In this document: positions 38,404-47,642 of the stretch, in pieces
Position numbering within the stretch: the stretch's first letter is position 1
How the letters are laid out: every line of letters starts with the position of its first letter
Origin: Paraburkholderia phenazinium
GTDB lineage: Bacteria > Pseudomonadota > Gammaproteobacteria > Burkholderiales > Burkholderiaceae
Assembly (NCBI RefSeq): GCF_900142845.1
Contig: NZ_FSRU01000003.1
Span: 434,001 to 498,000, forward strand
Length of the DNA stretch: 64,000 bases
Direction: 5' to 3'
Position numbers and translations under genes: made by a program
Notes under the pieces: generated by a model
What the model saw: only the letters and a program-made list of their open reading frames with translations
Databases searched by the model: none
What the model was told of the DNA's origin: nothing

Positions 38404-38949
38404 ATGATCTACACCGTGGAATGCAGCTTCGCCGATCTCAGCAGCGAAGCCGAATGGAACGACTTCTACAGCCTTGAGAAACTGCCCGCCCTCATCTCGG
38501 TTACCGGCTTTCACACGTCGCAGCGCTTCAAGTCGTTAAGCGATGGTTGCCCGGTCTACCTTGCCGTCCACACGATCGACGGTCTCGATGTTCTGACGGG
38601 AGAAGAATATCGCCAGAAAGGCGGCGGCAATTTTGCAAGGTGGCAGCAACACATCACCGACTGGCACCGAAATCTCTACAGCGATATCGGCCTTGCACCA
38701 GCAGTAAGTGCAGACGAACTCCTCGTGCTTTGTGCAAACGGCCCCGGACCGCTGATCCAGATGGGCCTCACACCGTTGGCCATGCGAGCCGTTGCGCTGG
38801 AGAAGTTTCCAGAACGCCGTTGGCTCGCAAAACTGCCTCGGCGAAACGCTCAGCTTGTCGGGAGCTTGTCCGAAGGTGTTCACCTCTACTCCCCGATGAC
38901 TGAACAACTGACACGCTCATGCACCGTTTCGACCGGACAGGGAACATAG
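38404..38949 (+). CDS. Uncharacterised 181-aa protein of a small catabolic cassette
   Basis: The product starts MIYTVECSFADLSSEAEWNDFYSLEKLPALISVTGFHTSQRF, a pattern like short alpha-beta barrel (EthD/ABM) proteins in which a WNDFY-type helix contributes to a small active site. I recall unannotated proteobacterial homologues but no established function. It is first of three tightly spaced genes (tautomerase-like, metallo-hydrolase) opposite a LysR regulator, which suggests a role in degrading or isomerising a small organic acid. Confidence 0.7.
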   Translation: MIYTVECSFADLSSEAEWNDFYSLEKLPALISVTGFHTSQRFKSLSDGCPVYLAVHTIDGLDVLTGEEYRQKGGGNFARWQQHITDWHRNLYSDIGLAPAVSADELLVLCANGPGPLIQMGLTPLAMRAVALEKFPERRWLAKLPRRNAQLVGSLSEGVHLYSPMTEQLTRSCTVSTGQGT

Positions 38950-38956
38950 GTCCGCG

Positions 38957-39283
38957 ATGCCCAATGTCACTCTCTATATTCCTGCGGGACACATGCCGTC
39001 TCATGAGCGGCTTGCCGAGCTTTCCTGCGACTGCATCAAGCTCTGTACGAGTGTCCTTGAAGCGGCACTCGAAAACGTTCATGTCATCTATGTCGAAGTT
39101 CGGCATGGGTACGGACATCCCGTCTTCGCGGAAGTCCAATATCGCCTTGAGACGTTTCGCACACCCCCGGTAATGAACCAGTTCATGGAAGCCCTGGACG
39201 ACGCCATCGCGCGCCGCACGGGTCTCACGGCACGCATCCGTTGTTTTGGTTATGCCGCGTCGAGCATTCACGCCCGAAATTAA
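38957..39283 (+). CDS. Tautomerase-superfamily-like protein with N-terminal proline
   Basis: This is a 108-aa protein. After Met removal, Pro would be residue 1 (MPNVTLYIPAG), as in 4-oxalocrotonate tautomerase and MIF-like enzymes, where it is the catalytic base. The rest follows a beta-alpha-beta pattern (LEAALENVHVIYVEVRHGYG, NQFMEALDDAIARRTGL). The substrate is unknown. It begins 7 bp after the preceding stop. Confidence 0.72.
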   Translation: MPNVTLYIPAGHMPSHERLAELSCDCIKLCTSVLEAALENVHVIYVEVRHGYGHPVFAEVQYRLETFRTPPVMNQFMEALDDAIARRTGLTARIRCFGYAASSIHARN

Positions 39284-39304
39284 GAAGTCCTCTGGAGAAG
39301 AATT

Positions 39305-40150
39305 GTGTCCACCGTCACCTTTCCAAGTCAGCGAGCCGGCGATTTCACGATCACCGCAATCAGCGACGGCTACCTCACCGCTAGCCTCGACCTGCTCGCG
39401 AATATCGACCCGTCCGAGGCCTCCAGAATGCAAAGTGATGCAGGGCAGCAAGCACCTTCCACCGTGCATATCAACTGCTACGTGGTACGAAGTGCGGGCC
39501 GCACCATTCTCATCGACGGTGGGGCGGGAGGCATCAAGCAATGGGGCGGCCGCCTGAGGGGCAATTTATCGCTGGCTGGTGTCGAACCCTCCGAGATCGA
39601 CACGATCCTGCTCACACACGCTCATCCCGACCATGTTGGAGGGCTAGTCGACCCAGCCGGACACATTGCCTTTCCGAATGCGGAGCTTGTTGCGCATCAG
39701 CGAGAGGTCAAATTTTGGCAGGATGACGGAAATCTAAGTCGTGCCAGCGAGCGTGCTCGCGGCAACTTCCTGATAGCGCGTCAAGTGTTCGACGGCTACC
39801 GCGACAAGCTCCGTACTTTCGATGAGGGCGAAGTGCTGCCCGGTATCAGAGCGATGCCGCTACCGGGACACACAGATGGGCACTCCGGATATCTTCTCGA
39901 ATCCCATGATCAAGGCCTGCTTGTCTGGGGCGATATTGTTCATTTTCCTCACATCCAGATTGAACGGCCAGACGTATCGATTGCATTCGATCAGGACCCT
40001 TCCCTCGCGGCCACGACACGATCGCGGCTTCTGGACCTGGTCAGTTCAGAGGGACTTTTGGTCGCCGGTATGCATTTGGGGGAACTCGGCTTCGCGCGAA
40101 TAAAGCGGACGAGCGGGAGCTATGGTCTGCTTTACGAGGTTGGGGCATGA
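39305..40150 (+). CDS. MBL-fold metallo-hydrolase
   Basis: The 281-aa protein has a metallo-beta-lactamase core: INCYVVRSAGRTILIDGG, the Zn motif LLTHAHPDHVGGL (HxHxDH), LPGHTDGHSGYLLE with the third His, and VWGDIVHFP with the bridging Asp. It resembles lactonase-type MBL hydrolases. It starts at a GTG with AGAAG nearby, 21 bp after the tautomerase gene. Confidence 0.92.
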   Translation: MSTVTFPSQRAGDFTITAISDGYLTASLDLLANIDPSEASRMQSDAGQQAPSTVHINCYVVRSAGRTILIDGGAGGIKQWGGRLRGNLSLAGVEPSEIDTILLTHAHPDHVGGLVDPAGHIAFPNAELVAHQREVKFWQDDGNLSRASERARGNFLIARQVFDGYRDKLRTFDEGEVLPGIRAMPLPGHTDGHSGYLLESHDQGLLVWGDIVHFPHIQIERPDVSIAFDQDPSLAATTRSRLLDLVSSEGLLVAGMHLGELGFARIKRTSGSYGLLYEVGA

Positions 40151-40204
40151 GGCCACAAACGATAACGCATGGCAGTCGCACATAACGGAGACACCGGGCG
40201 ATGG

Positions 40205-40270
40205 CTAGCCTTGAACCGAATAGCCGCCGTCCACCGGGATGATTTTGGAATGTTGATTCTCGAGCTTCGG
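40205..40270 (-). pseudogene. C-terminal fossil of a short-chain dehydrogenase
   Basis: On the minus strand the frame ending in the TAG at 40207-40205 reads NQHSKIIPVDGGYSVQG then stop. This matches the conserved VDGGYxxQ end of SDR oxidoreductases. Nothing further upstream is recognisable. Only about 20 codons remain. Confidence 0.6.
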
Positions 40271-40377
40271 CTGACTCGGTTTACCTGCGCTTTTCGAATG
40301 CCGCGACCTTGGAGCTTGGTTTGCCGGCGCGGGGCCGTTGTCTTCGCGCGAAGTCCAGCGGCGGCTCGTATGGGTTC

Positions 40378-41244
40378 TTACTCCGTGCGGCTTAAAGTTC
40401 GGATGAGTTGCTCAAACATCGCTCCTGCCGCAGCCGATTGTTTGGCCTGCTTTGAACGGATGACGACCACCTCCATTTCAGGCAAATCCGGGAGTCCGTG
40501 ACGGCTGTCGAGCACTTTCAGGCCGGCAGGGAGACTGCATTGCGTTAGCACCGCCACCGCCATGCCGCTCTCTGCGGCGGCCAGTTGTCCAGCGACGTTT
40601 GGGCTGTGATAGACGATCCGATACTGACGCCGCTGGGATGAAATAGCTTTGAGCACGGCATCGCGCGGTCGACTTCCTGATTCGTGGACGGCGATGGGCA
40701 ATGGATTACGACGCCAGGCCTCATATCGTTCTTTTCCGACCCAGACAAGCTTTTCTCGAAACAGCAACGTCCCTCTGTCAGCGCGATCCCGCGTGACGAC
40801 CGCCAGGTCCAGTTCGCCCCGTTCTACTTTGGGAATGAGTGCGGTTGACTGCTCGCAGACCAAAGTGATTTCCACCGCTGGGTAGCGGCTCGAGAAGGTG
40901 CGAAGGACTGGTGTGAGATAAGCCATCGCATAGTCCTCCGGCACGCCCAAACTAATGCGGCCTGTGACCTCTGGCCCCCGAAGCGCAGCGATGGCCTCGG
41001 CATGTATATCCAGCATTCTCCGCGCATAGCTCAAAAGCTCACTGCCGGCTGCTGTTAAAAGCATATGACGTGGCCCGCGCAACATCAGCGATTGCCCCAC
41101 GGCATCCTCGAGCTTCTTCAACTGCATGCTCACAGCGGACTGCGAGCGATAGACCTGCTTCGCGGCTGCCGTGAGCGACCCCGTGTCGGCGACGGCGACA
41201 AACGCGCGCAGCCAGTCAAGCTGTAGATCGGGAGATCGGGACAT
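40378..41244 (-). CDS. LysR-family regulator
   Basis: This is a 288-aa LysR protein with the helix-turn-helix in GSLTAAAKQVYRSQSAVSMQLKKLE and the sensor domain ISLGVPEDYAMAYLTPVLRTFSSRYPAVEI. The ATG at 41244 (MSRSPDLQLDWLRAFVAV) is preferred to a TTG three codons upstream. It is divergent from the EamA exporter gene with 84 bp between, so it probably regulates that exporter. Confidence 0.92.
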   Translation of the reverse strand: MSRSPDLQLDWLRAFVAVADTGSLTAAAKQVYRSQSAVSMQLKKLEDAVGQSLMLRGPRHMLLTAAGSELLSYARRMLDIHAEAIAALRGPEVTGRISLGVPEDYAMAYLTPVLRTFSSRYPAVEITLVCEQSTALIPKVERGELDLAVVTRDRADRGTLLFREKLVWVGKERYEAWRRNPLPIAVHESGSRPRDAVLKAISSQRRQYRIVYHSPNVAGQLAAAESGMAVAVLTQCSLPAGLKVLDSRHGLPDLPEMEVVVIRSKQAKQSAAAGAMFEQLIRTLSRTE

Positions 41245-41328
41245 GGCGGTCAACCATTTGAAAATCGAATAATAACGAAACGATAAATTCGCTTTTCGTG
41301 ACGGTCAACCCATTCCACAATTCAGGAC

Positions 41329-42246
41329 ATGAAAAGCGCAACGCCTTGCCCGCCCGAATCTGCCCTGCTGGCCCCATCAAGCACCTCGGAACGGCAAGGC
41401 ACTGCGTTGATGGTCGCGGGCGGGCTAATTCTCGGGACCATCGGCATATTCGTCGAAGAAGCCCGCCAGGATCCGATGACCACGGTGTTCTTTCGCTGCT
41501 TCTTTGGGGTGCTGGCCCTTTCGCTGTGGGGCGCGGCAACGGGACGGTTGCATGAACTCAAACTGCGATGGCAGGAGCTGACGGTGGCGCTGGGCGCAGG
41601 CGTGCTAATCGTGCTCAATTGGGTTTTGTTCTTCGCCGCCATTCCACGGGTGTCTATTGCAATAGCGACAGTTCTGTTTCACATCCAACCATTTTTGGTC
41701 ATCGGTCTGGGCGCCTGGTGGCTGGGTGAGCGTGTATCCAAAGCGCAGGTCATTGCTTGCGTTGTAGCGCTAGCCGGACTTGTACTCGCCACCGGACTCA
41801 TTGGAAGCAAGACGAGCTTGATCGCGACATCGTCTTATCAGACCGGCGTCACCCTATGCCTCGTGGGTGCCGTCGCCTATGCTGGCTTACCGTTAATCGC
41901 GCGCAAGGCGAAACGAGTTAGTTCGTTTGCGTTGTCCTGGTGGCAGAGTGCTGTCGGCGTGCTGCTTACAGCTTGGTGGCCGCTCTGGCATGGAATGCCG
42001 CAAACGACGACTGCATGGCTTTGGTTAGCCGGGCTAGGAAGCATCCATAGTGGCGTCGCGTACGTCGTTCTCTATGCCGGGATGAGCCGGCTGCGCACCA
42101 GTCGTGTGGCGCTGTTGCAATTCGTCTATCCGCTGACAGCCATTGTCGTGGACCGGGTTGTATACGGACACCAACTAACCGCACTACAGACCGTCGGGGT
42201 CCTAATCATGGCGGGCGCATTGTGGACCGTTCGCCGCGACAGCTAA
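41329..42246 (+). CDS. EamA/DMT-family transporter (RhaT-like permease)
   Basis: The 305-aa permease has ten hydrophobic segments in two EamA repeats (LMVAGGLILGTIGIFVEEA ..., and VTLCLVGAVAYAGLPLIARK ...). The C-terminal part is YVVLYAGMSRLRTSRVALLQFVYPLTAIVVDRVVYG. Such proteins usually export amino acids or small metabolites. It is paired with the divergent LysR gene. Confidence 0.92.
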   Translation: MKSATPCPPESALLAPSSTSERQGTALMVAGGLILGTIGIFVEEARQDPMTTVFFRCFFGVLALSLWGAATGRLHELKLRWQELTVALGAGVLIVLNWVLFFAAIPRVSIAIATVLFHIQPFLVIGLGAWWLGERVSKAQVIACVVALAGLVLATGLIGSKTSLIATSSYQTGVTLCLVGAVAYAGLPLIARKAKRVSSFALSWWQSAVGVLLTAWWPLWHGMPQTTTAWLWLAGLGSIHSGVAYVVLYAGMSRLRTSRVALLQFVYPLTAIVVDRVVYGHQLTALQTVGVLIMAGALWTVRRDS

Positions 42247-42366
42247 CGCGGCTGCAAAATGCCGTCTGGCGCAGAGGCAACCCCATCGGCTTCGCGCCAG
42301 GCAACGGCCACTCGGATCGGGTACCGTTCTACTGCAGCATCGCTCTTCACTTTAAGGAGCCAACAC

Positions 42367-42654
42367 ATGGCAGCATTTGTTGTCGTACAGGAATCGATCG
42401 AAAACGAAGCTGTTTTCAATCAATATCGCGCAAAGGCGCCGGCGACGATCGAGGCATATGGCGGCAAGTTCCTCGCGCGTGGCGGTAACCTCGAAGTGAT
42501 GGAGGGCGAATTGCCGTACAAGCGGCTCGTCATCATCGAGTTCCCTACGCGCCAGGACGCAATTGCATGGTACAACTCGTCCGCATACCAAGAAATCCTG
42601 CCCATGCGACTCTCAAGCAGTAAAGGCATTTTCGCAGTGGTGGACGGCGTGTGA
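42367..42654 (+). CDS. DUF1330-family protein
   Basis: The 95-aa protein is of the DUF1330 type: MAAFVVVQESIENEAVFNQYRAKAPATIEAYGGKFLARGG with the FLARGG turn, then the conserved ITIEFPT-like VIIEFPTRQDAIAWYNSSAYQEI. It is an alpha-beta barrel with unknown biochemical role. AAGGAG lies 6 nt before the ATG at 42367; the frame extends back to 42259 without such a signal. It may be cotranscribed with the EamA gene 120 bp upstream. Confidence 0.9.
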   Translation: MAAFVVVQESIENEAVFNQYRAKAPATIEAYGGKFLARGGNLEVMEGELPYKRLVIIEFPTRQDAIAWYNSSAYQEILPMRLSSSKGIFAVVDGV

Positions 42655-42803
42655 TTGGAGCGCCGAACTGGTTTGGAAAAGCCGCTTCCCGCTCGCCTCG
42701 AACGGCTGTTGATGGCCGCCCTGAGACGGCTAGCGGCCATCTCAGGTCGCCCCCAAGCGGTTATTCGCAACGCTCCAGGGCTGGCGTGACTCATCCCCAC
42801 GGA

Positions 42804-44249
42804 TCAGGGTTGGCGTTTGCCGCGGCCACCAGCGGGTTTGCCAACCGGCTTATGTGAACCGGCAGCTGGCTTGCCGGCGGGTTTGCTGCGTGGCTTTTGC
42901 ACGCTGAATGGACTACCGCTGGAAAAGGGTGTGCCTTCGCCCGCGGCCGCAGCGCGTTGCGCCCCAGGCTTGCGTTTGCTTTCGCCGCTTTGCGGACGTG
43001 GCTTTTTGCCAAGCACCTGCACGGCGCCCGGCGCAGCTTGCGACACTTTGGGCTTCTTAGGCTTTTTGGGTTTCTTGATGATCTGGCCCGTCGCGCTCGT
43101 TTGCGGCACGCGGTGTTCGGCCTCAAAACCCGGCTCTTCTTCACGGGGCAGCGTTTGCCGGATCAGCGCTTCAATCGCGGCCAGTTGCGGCGCTTCATCG
43201 GCACACACAAGGGACACCGCCACGCCGCTGGCGCCCGCGCGGCCGGTACGGCCAATACGGTGCACATAGTCTTGCGCCACGATCGGCAGATCAACGTTGA
43301 TCACGAGCGGCAGGTCGTCGATATCCAGCCCGCGCGCAGCCACATCGGTGGCTACCAGCATATGTACTTCGCCCGTCTTGAAGCGCTCCAGTGCACGCAG
43401 GCGCGCGGGCTGGGGTTTGTCGCCGTGGATGGTGTCGACCGCGTAGCCCGCTTCGTCCAGCATGGCCGCCAGGTAGTCCACGCCATTGCGGGTTTTGACA
43501 AACACCAGCGCGTGCTGCCAGTTGTTCTCAGCCACAAGATGCATGAAGAGGTCAGGCTTGTTCTTTTTATCCACCGTCACCACCCACTGCTTGATCCTGC
43601 TGGCCGTGGCATTGGGCGGGCTAACGCTGATATTGACCGGGCCCCTCAGAATGGCCGCCGCGATGGCGCGGATATCATCGGTAAACGTGGCAGAGAACAG
43701 CAGGGTCTGGCGCTCGGCGGGCAAGGCAGCAAAGACAGCGTTGAGTTCGCGTGCAAAGCCCAGATCCAGCATGCGGTCGGCTTCATCCAGCACCAGCGTT
43801 TGTATTTGATCAAACTGCACTGCGTTCTGGCGATGGAGATCCAGCAAACGGCCCGGCGTGGCAACGAGCACATCCACGCCCTTGCGCAACTTCATCATCT
43901 GCGGGTTGATACTCACACCGCCGTAGGCGGCCAGAAATCGTAACTCGAGGCCTTTGCCGTAATCGACAAAGCTTTGCAACACTTGTTCGGCCAGTTCACG
44001 CGTGGGCACCAGCACCAGAACACGCGCGCGGTTGCTGGACACCGCCGGGCCGTATTGCACTAGCCGTTGCAACAGCGGCAGCGCAAAACCCGCCGTTTTG
44101 CCGGTACCGGTCTGTGCCGCAGCCATGACGTCCTTGCCACTGAGCACAGCAGGAATCGCCTTGGCCTGCACCGGCGTAGGTGTCTGGTAATGGAGGTCCT
44201 GCAGATTACGCAGCAAGGGATCGATCAGGCCAAGCGAGGCAAAAGACAT
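42804..44249 (-). CDS. rhlE: DEAD-box ATP-dependent RNA helicase RhlE-like
   Basis: This is a 481-aa DEAD-box helicase. The Q-motif region, Walker A AAQTGTGKTAGFALPLLQRL, PTRELAEQV, the DEAD box VLDEADRMLDLGFA, SAT and the C-terminal YVHRIGRTGRAG motif are all present. The last 110 residues are a Lys/Pro/Arg/Gly-rich basic tail (KKPKKPKKPK, KPRPQSGESKRKPGAQR) for RNA binding. It unwinds RNA in ribosome biogenesis or mRNA decay. Confidence 0.96.
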   Translation of the reverse strand: MSFASLGLIDPLLRNLQDLHYQTPTPVQAKAIPAVLSGKDVMAAAQTGTGKTAGFALPLLQRLVQYGPAVSSNRARVLVLVPTRELAEQVLQSFVDYGKGLELRFLAAYGGVSINPQMMKLRKGVDVLVATPGRLLDLHRQNAVQFDQIQTLVLDEADRMLDLGFARELNAVFAALPAERQTLLFSATFTDDIRAIAAAILRGPVNISVSPPNATASRIKQWVVTVDKKNKPDLFMHLVAENNWQHALVFVKTRNGVDYLAAMLDEAGYAVDTIHGDKPQPARLRALERFKTGEVHMLVATDVAARGLDIDDLPLVINVDLPIVAQDYVHRIGRTGRAGASGVAVSLVCADEAPQLAAIEALIRQTLPREEEPGFEAEHRVPQTSATGQIIKKPKKPKKPKVSQAAPGAVQVLGKKPRPQSGESKRKPGAQRAAAAGEGTPFSSGSPFSVQKPRSKPAGKPAAGSHKPVGKPAGGRGKRQP

Positions 44250-44299
44250 TGGCGTATTCCGGGCTAAAGCCGCAATTCTAGCGGTTACCGCCTGGTTGC

Positions 44300-44416
44300 G
44301 CCGCGCAGATCATCCTGTCCGGCATCGAAATCGCGGACATGATCCGCACAGAGCCGATGCAGAGCGACAGCGGCACGAACACCGCAGCGGAGCAATTCTA
44401 TTCGCTGATCATGTAA
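44300..44416 (+). pseudogene. C-terminal remnant of an IS6-like transposase
   Basis: In one frame, the codons from 44300 to the TAA at 44416 read AAQIILSGIEIADMIRT and later AAEQFYSLIM before the stop. This matches the conserved tail of IS6-family transposases (GIExxHMIRKGQ ... AEQFYSL). Only about 38 codons survive between rhlE and the NIPSNAP gene. No terminal inverted repeats were seen, so this is a fossil, not a mobile element. Confidence 0.75.
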
Positions 44417-44501
44417 GCATTCCTACTAATTCGTGAATTCTGCCCCTTCGTTTGTGTAATCGCGGCCCAACCATTAGGCTTCTGCCGATCGACCCGCGAA
44501 T

Positions 44502-45113
44502 TCACCGCAGGGGCGAATTGATAGTCGGTATCCAGATAGTGGACGTCGCCTCATAGAAATTCTCAGGCCCGCCTTTGGGCGGCCAGATTCCATCAGCGTA
44601 AGACTTTGCACGTATCGCGATCCGTTCATCCAGGCTTTCCCAGGGCCATATGTGCGTGATGCGCGGCACGCCATCAAGCGCGTACATATTGACTGTCAGA
44701 GGGGACCGTTTTGACCGCTCGGGCATCGCGGCCTCCCACGCCTCAATCGTAGGCGCCAGTCCACCGGGTCTTAGCCAGTAGGTGCGAAACTCGTAGTACC
44801 TGCCGAACGAGCCCGGCTCGACCGGAGGCAAGAAAGGAAAACCAGCGTAGCTCTCCATCTCGATCGTAGACGTGCTGTCGGCCACCCCGAATGGATTGGC
44901 GTGATGTAAAGCACGCGCTCTTTCCTGAGACAGTGTCCCGGGATCGACGAACCCTCGCAGAATACGCACGCTTCCTAGCCGCCCGTTTTCCGAGGTCCAT
45001 GCGCCGAGCCAGCGCCCCGCGGTTTCGGGATGATTGAGGTAAGCCTCCGCGCTCGCGATTACCTCCGGCAGCTTCAGAATATGCGACGACAAGGTAACCA
45101 GTTCGTAGAACAT
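44502..45113 (-). CDS. NIPSNAP-family protein
   Basis: The 203-aa product contains the NIPSNAP/ABM pattern twice: LVTLSSHILKLPEVIASAEAY, then YYEFRTYWLRPGGLAPTIEAWEAAMP followed by THIWPWESLDERIAIRAKSYADG. These are ferredoxin-like dimeric proteins of unclear function, often near LysR regulators and small-molecule enzymes. It is divergent from the LysR gene at 45230, 116 bp apart. Confidence 0.9.
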   Translation of the reverse strand: MFYELVTLSSHILKLPEVIASAEAYLNHPETAGRWLGAWTSENGRLGSVRILRGFVDPGTLSQERARALHHANPFGVADSTSTIEMESYAGFPFLPPVEPGSFGRYYEFRTYWLRPGGLAPTIEAWEAAMPERSKRSPLTVNMYALDGVPRITHIWPWESLDERIAIRAKSYADGIWPPKGGPENFYEATSTIWIPTINSPLR

Positions 45114-45229
45114 GTCAAATTCTCCTGAGTCCGTGTACGGCGATCAGACGACCGCTACAAAGGAGGCTAGACTTGCTCTCGTCACTTGGGAATTCCTCAT
45201 CGGTTCACACACTCTGTTAAAAATTCACT

Positions 45230-46108
45230 ATGTTCGACTGGCAAGATTTGCAGTACTTTCTGGTACTCGCGCACACGGGAACGCTCTCAGGCGCCGCCAG
45301 CGAACTGTCGGTCGAACACGCCACGGTTGGGCGGCGTGTCATGTCCCTGGAGTCCGCGCTCGGATTGAAGCTGATTTATCGGCTGCCCCGCAGCATCCGT
45401 TTGACCGAGGATGGAAAAGCCATCGCCATGCTGGCCCGATCGATGGCCCAAGGCGCTCAGGCAGTTGAAACATATGCGTTGCGGGCGTCGTCGGCGCTGT
45501 CCGGAACGGTCCGTATCAGCGTGCCGCCTACGATCGGCAGTTACTGCATTGCGCCACACATACGCGTGCTACGGGAATCGCATCCGGCCTTGAAGATCGT
45601 GATGGAGGGATCTCCCGACATCGCACCGCTGGACCGGGGCGTCGCCGATATTGCTGTTCGCATGGTCAAGCCGGAGGACGGCAGCCTCGTTACGCGCCGC
45701 ATAGGCACAGTCCGATTCGGTCTCTATGCCAACCATACCTATGCGGCTCGCCCTTCTGCGCAATGGGAGTTCATTGCTTATGACTCGTCGCTGGACCATG
45801 TGAAACATCAAAAGTGGCTACGCAAAAATATCGACGGACGGCCCATCGTATTCGAAGCGAGCGATGCGATTGGGCAGCAGATGGCCGTGCGCAACGGCGT
45901 CGGGGTTGCGGTTCTGCCTACGTTGATCGGCGATAACGACGCTGAACTGGTCAGACTCGACATAGGATCCGAGCCGCCCGAAACCGGGCTTTGGCTGGTG
46001 ACCTACCCCGACCTGCGTCGAACGCCGGCGATCAAGGCTGTGATGGAATTTTTGGTCCATTGCATCGGTCGTGAAACCCGTTACACGGATAAGGATGTGC
46101 GCGGATAA
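45230..46108 (+). CDS. LysR-family regulator
   Basis: This is a 292-aa LysR protein with the helix-turn-helix in GTLSGAASELSVEHATVGRRVMSLES and sensor domain segments VRISVPPTIGSYCIAPHIRVLRE and QQMAVRNGVGVAVLPTLIGD. Its arrangement opposite the NIPSNAP gene suggests it regulates that gene. Confidence 0.92.
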   Translation: MFDWQDLQYFLVLAHTGTLSGAASELSVEHATVGRRVMSLESALGLKLIYRLPRSIRLTEDGKAIAMLARSMAQGAQAVETYALRASSALSGTVRISVPPTIGSYCIAPHIRVLRESHPALKIVMEGSPDIAPLDRGVADIAVRMVKPEDGSLVTRRIGTVRFGLYANHTYAARPSAQWEFIAYDSSLDHVKHQKWLRKNIDGRPIVFEASDAIGQQMAVRNGVGVAVLPTLIGDNDAELVRLDIGSEPPETGLWLVTYPDLRRTPAIKAVMEFLVHCIGRETRYTDKDVRG

Positions 46109-46461
46109 GTCGCCGTCGCCGAACGGTTCGCTTTACTCTCCGAGCATACGATCCTCTGGAAGCAGCCATTCGCTGAATGGCTCGCGGACAGCCGAAGTTG
46201 AGCGGTCACTGCCTGACGATGGTTCGTAGAGCGAAGATACCGATGTCGATTTCGACCTCTTCGTATAGCTACGACGAACGACAGAGGCACGACTCGACAT
46301 GGCCCGAGGAACGGTTTGAATTTGCCCTCAAGTATCGCCGGCATGGGCATCGGGCCGTGTCTCAAGAGCTAGCTAAGGGTAGCTGAGTGACCGCTTGCGG
46401 CCGAACAGGGCATGGTGGCGATCAGCCCACACCGACCCGTTGCAGCCGCTCACTGCTGGCA
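46109..46461. other. Non-coding stretch between LysR and TetR-remnant genes
   Basis: 353 bp without any frame that I can support. It has the look of decayed sequence, with short repeated motifs (GCGGTCACTGCC and the partial inverse GAGTGACCGC). Confidence 0.4.
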
Positions 46462-46761
46462 CTAGGCACGCCGGGTATCGTCAATGATCGCTCGCGCGAG
46501 CGCAGCCTGCGCGCTTCGAATCTCGCTACTCGAGAGTCCGGTGGCGAGCAGATCCTCGATAAGGTTAATGTGCAGTGCGCTAAGCAGGACGTGTGCCGAA
46601 TATCCCGCGTCGTCCGCTGCCGCTCCGCTCGCGGCTTCCTTGATCAGGCTCCGTAGCAAGCCATGCATCCACCTGTAATGCTCCGACTGCCGCAGTCCGG
46701 TGGAGGCTATCCGCAGCTGCTGACATTTGCCGGTTGGGTAAAGAAATACACTGACGAACAC
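46462..46761 (-). pseudogene. C-terminal half of a TetR-type regulator (N-terminal HTH lost)
   Basis: The last 70 residues of this 99-codon frame read HYRWMHGLLRSLIKEA, HVLLSALHINLIEDLLATGLSS and AALARAIIDDTRR. This is typical of the ligand-binding C-terminal domain of TetR regulators. The DNA-binding helices are absent, and the preceding residues are unrelated. The SDR gene stop lies only 17 bp upstream, so a regulator of that SDR was probably truncated. No known start with a Shine-Dalgarno is seen. Confidence 0.7.
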
Positions 46762-46778
46762 TGACCGGCGATCGTGTT

Positions 46779-47642
46779 TTAGGCCTGCCGCGCGGCAGCG
46801 TATTCAGGAGAGTGCGCAAGAGATGAGGACAGCTCGCGGTGGGCATTCGCCTGAGCGAGTAAGGTGTTTGCCTTCGCCTCAAAGGCTTCGACCGCATCCG
46901 CGCCAGCGGCGAAGCGAGCAGGAGGCTCATCCTGCGCCGTCAACGCTACCAACGCAGCGGCAAGCTTGGCCGGATCGCCGCCCTGCTTCCCGCTCATGCC
47001 TTTCCAGGCGGTCACGGTCTCCTTAGTACGGGATGCGTAGTCTTCGATGGAGAGTTCGGCGTAGGTAGTTGACTCTGCGGTGAGAAGGTCGGTCCGGAAG
47101 AACCCCGGCTCCACCAGCATGGTGCGGATGCCAAAGGGAGCAATCTCCTGCGCAAGCGACTCCATCCATCCTTCGACTCCAAACTTTGCAGCAGCATATG
47201 CGCTGCAAAAGACAAGACCAGTAATGCCAGCCGTCGATGAGATCGTGACTACCAGGCCAGAGCGCTGCCTGCGCATCACGGGCAATACGGCCCTGGTAAC
47301 ATTCATCGGACCGAACAAAAGCGTTTCGAACTGGCTGCGCACCTGGGCGGCGCTAAGCTCCTCGAAGAAGCCCCCATAGAAGTTGCCTGCGTTGTTGACC
47401 AGTACGTCAATGCGCCCGAACTTTTGGACCGCAGCCTTGACGGCGGCGTCGGCATCGACCGGGTTCGTCACGTCAAGCGACGCAATCAACAGACTATCGT
47501 GATCGCCGATGGCGTTCCTGATCTTTGCGAGATCGCGGCCAGTCGCCACAACGTCGTGGCCGGCTGCCAGTGCCGCCTTCACAATGTCCACGCCCATGCC
47601 ACGGCCGGCGCCGGTCACGAGCCAAACTTTCTTGCTGTTCAT
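46779..47642 (-). CDS. Short-chain dehydrogenase/reductase (SDR)
   Basis: This is a 287-aa classical SDR: VWLVTGAGRGMGVDIVKAAL (cofactor motif TGxxxGxG), NNAG, TISSTAGITGLVFCSAYAAAKFG with the catalytic Ser and Tyr-x-x-x-Lys, and the C-terminal extension of about 40 residues. Substrate is unknown. It is divergent from an AraC-type regulator (205 bp) that may control it. Confidence 0.93.
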   Translation of the reverse strand: MNSKKVWLVTGAGRGMGVDIVKAALAAGHDVVATGRDLAKIRNAIGDHDSLLIASLDVTNPVDADAAVKAAVQKFGRIDVLVNNAGNFYGGFFEELSAAQVRSQFETLLFGPMNVTRAVLPVMRRQRSGLVVTISSTAGITGLVFCSAYAAAKFGVEGWMESLAQEIAPFGIRTMLVEPGFFRTDLLTAESTTYAELSIEDYASRTKETVTAWKGMSGKQGGDPAKLAAALVALTAQDEPPARFAAGADAVEAFEAKANTLLAQANAHRELSSSLAHSPEYAAARQA

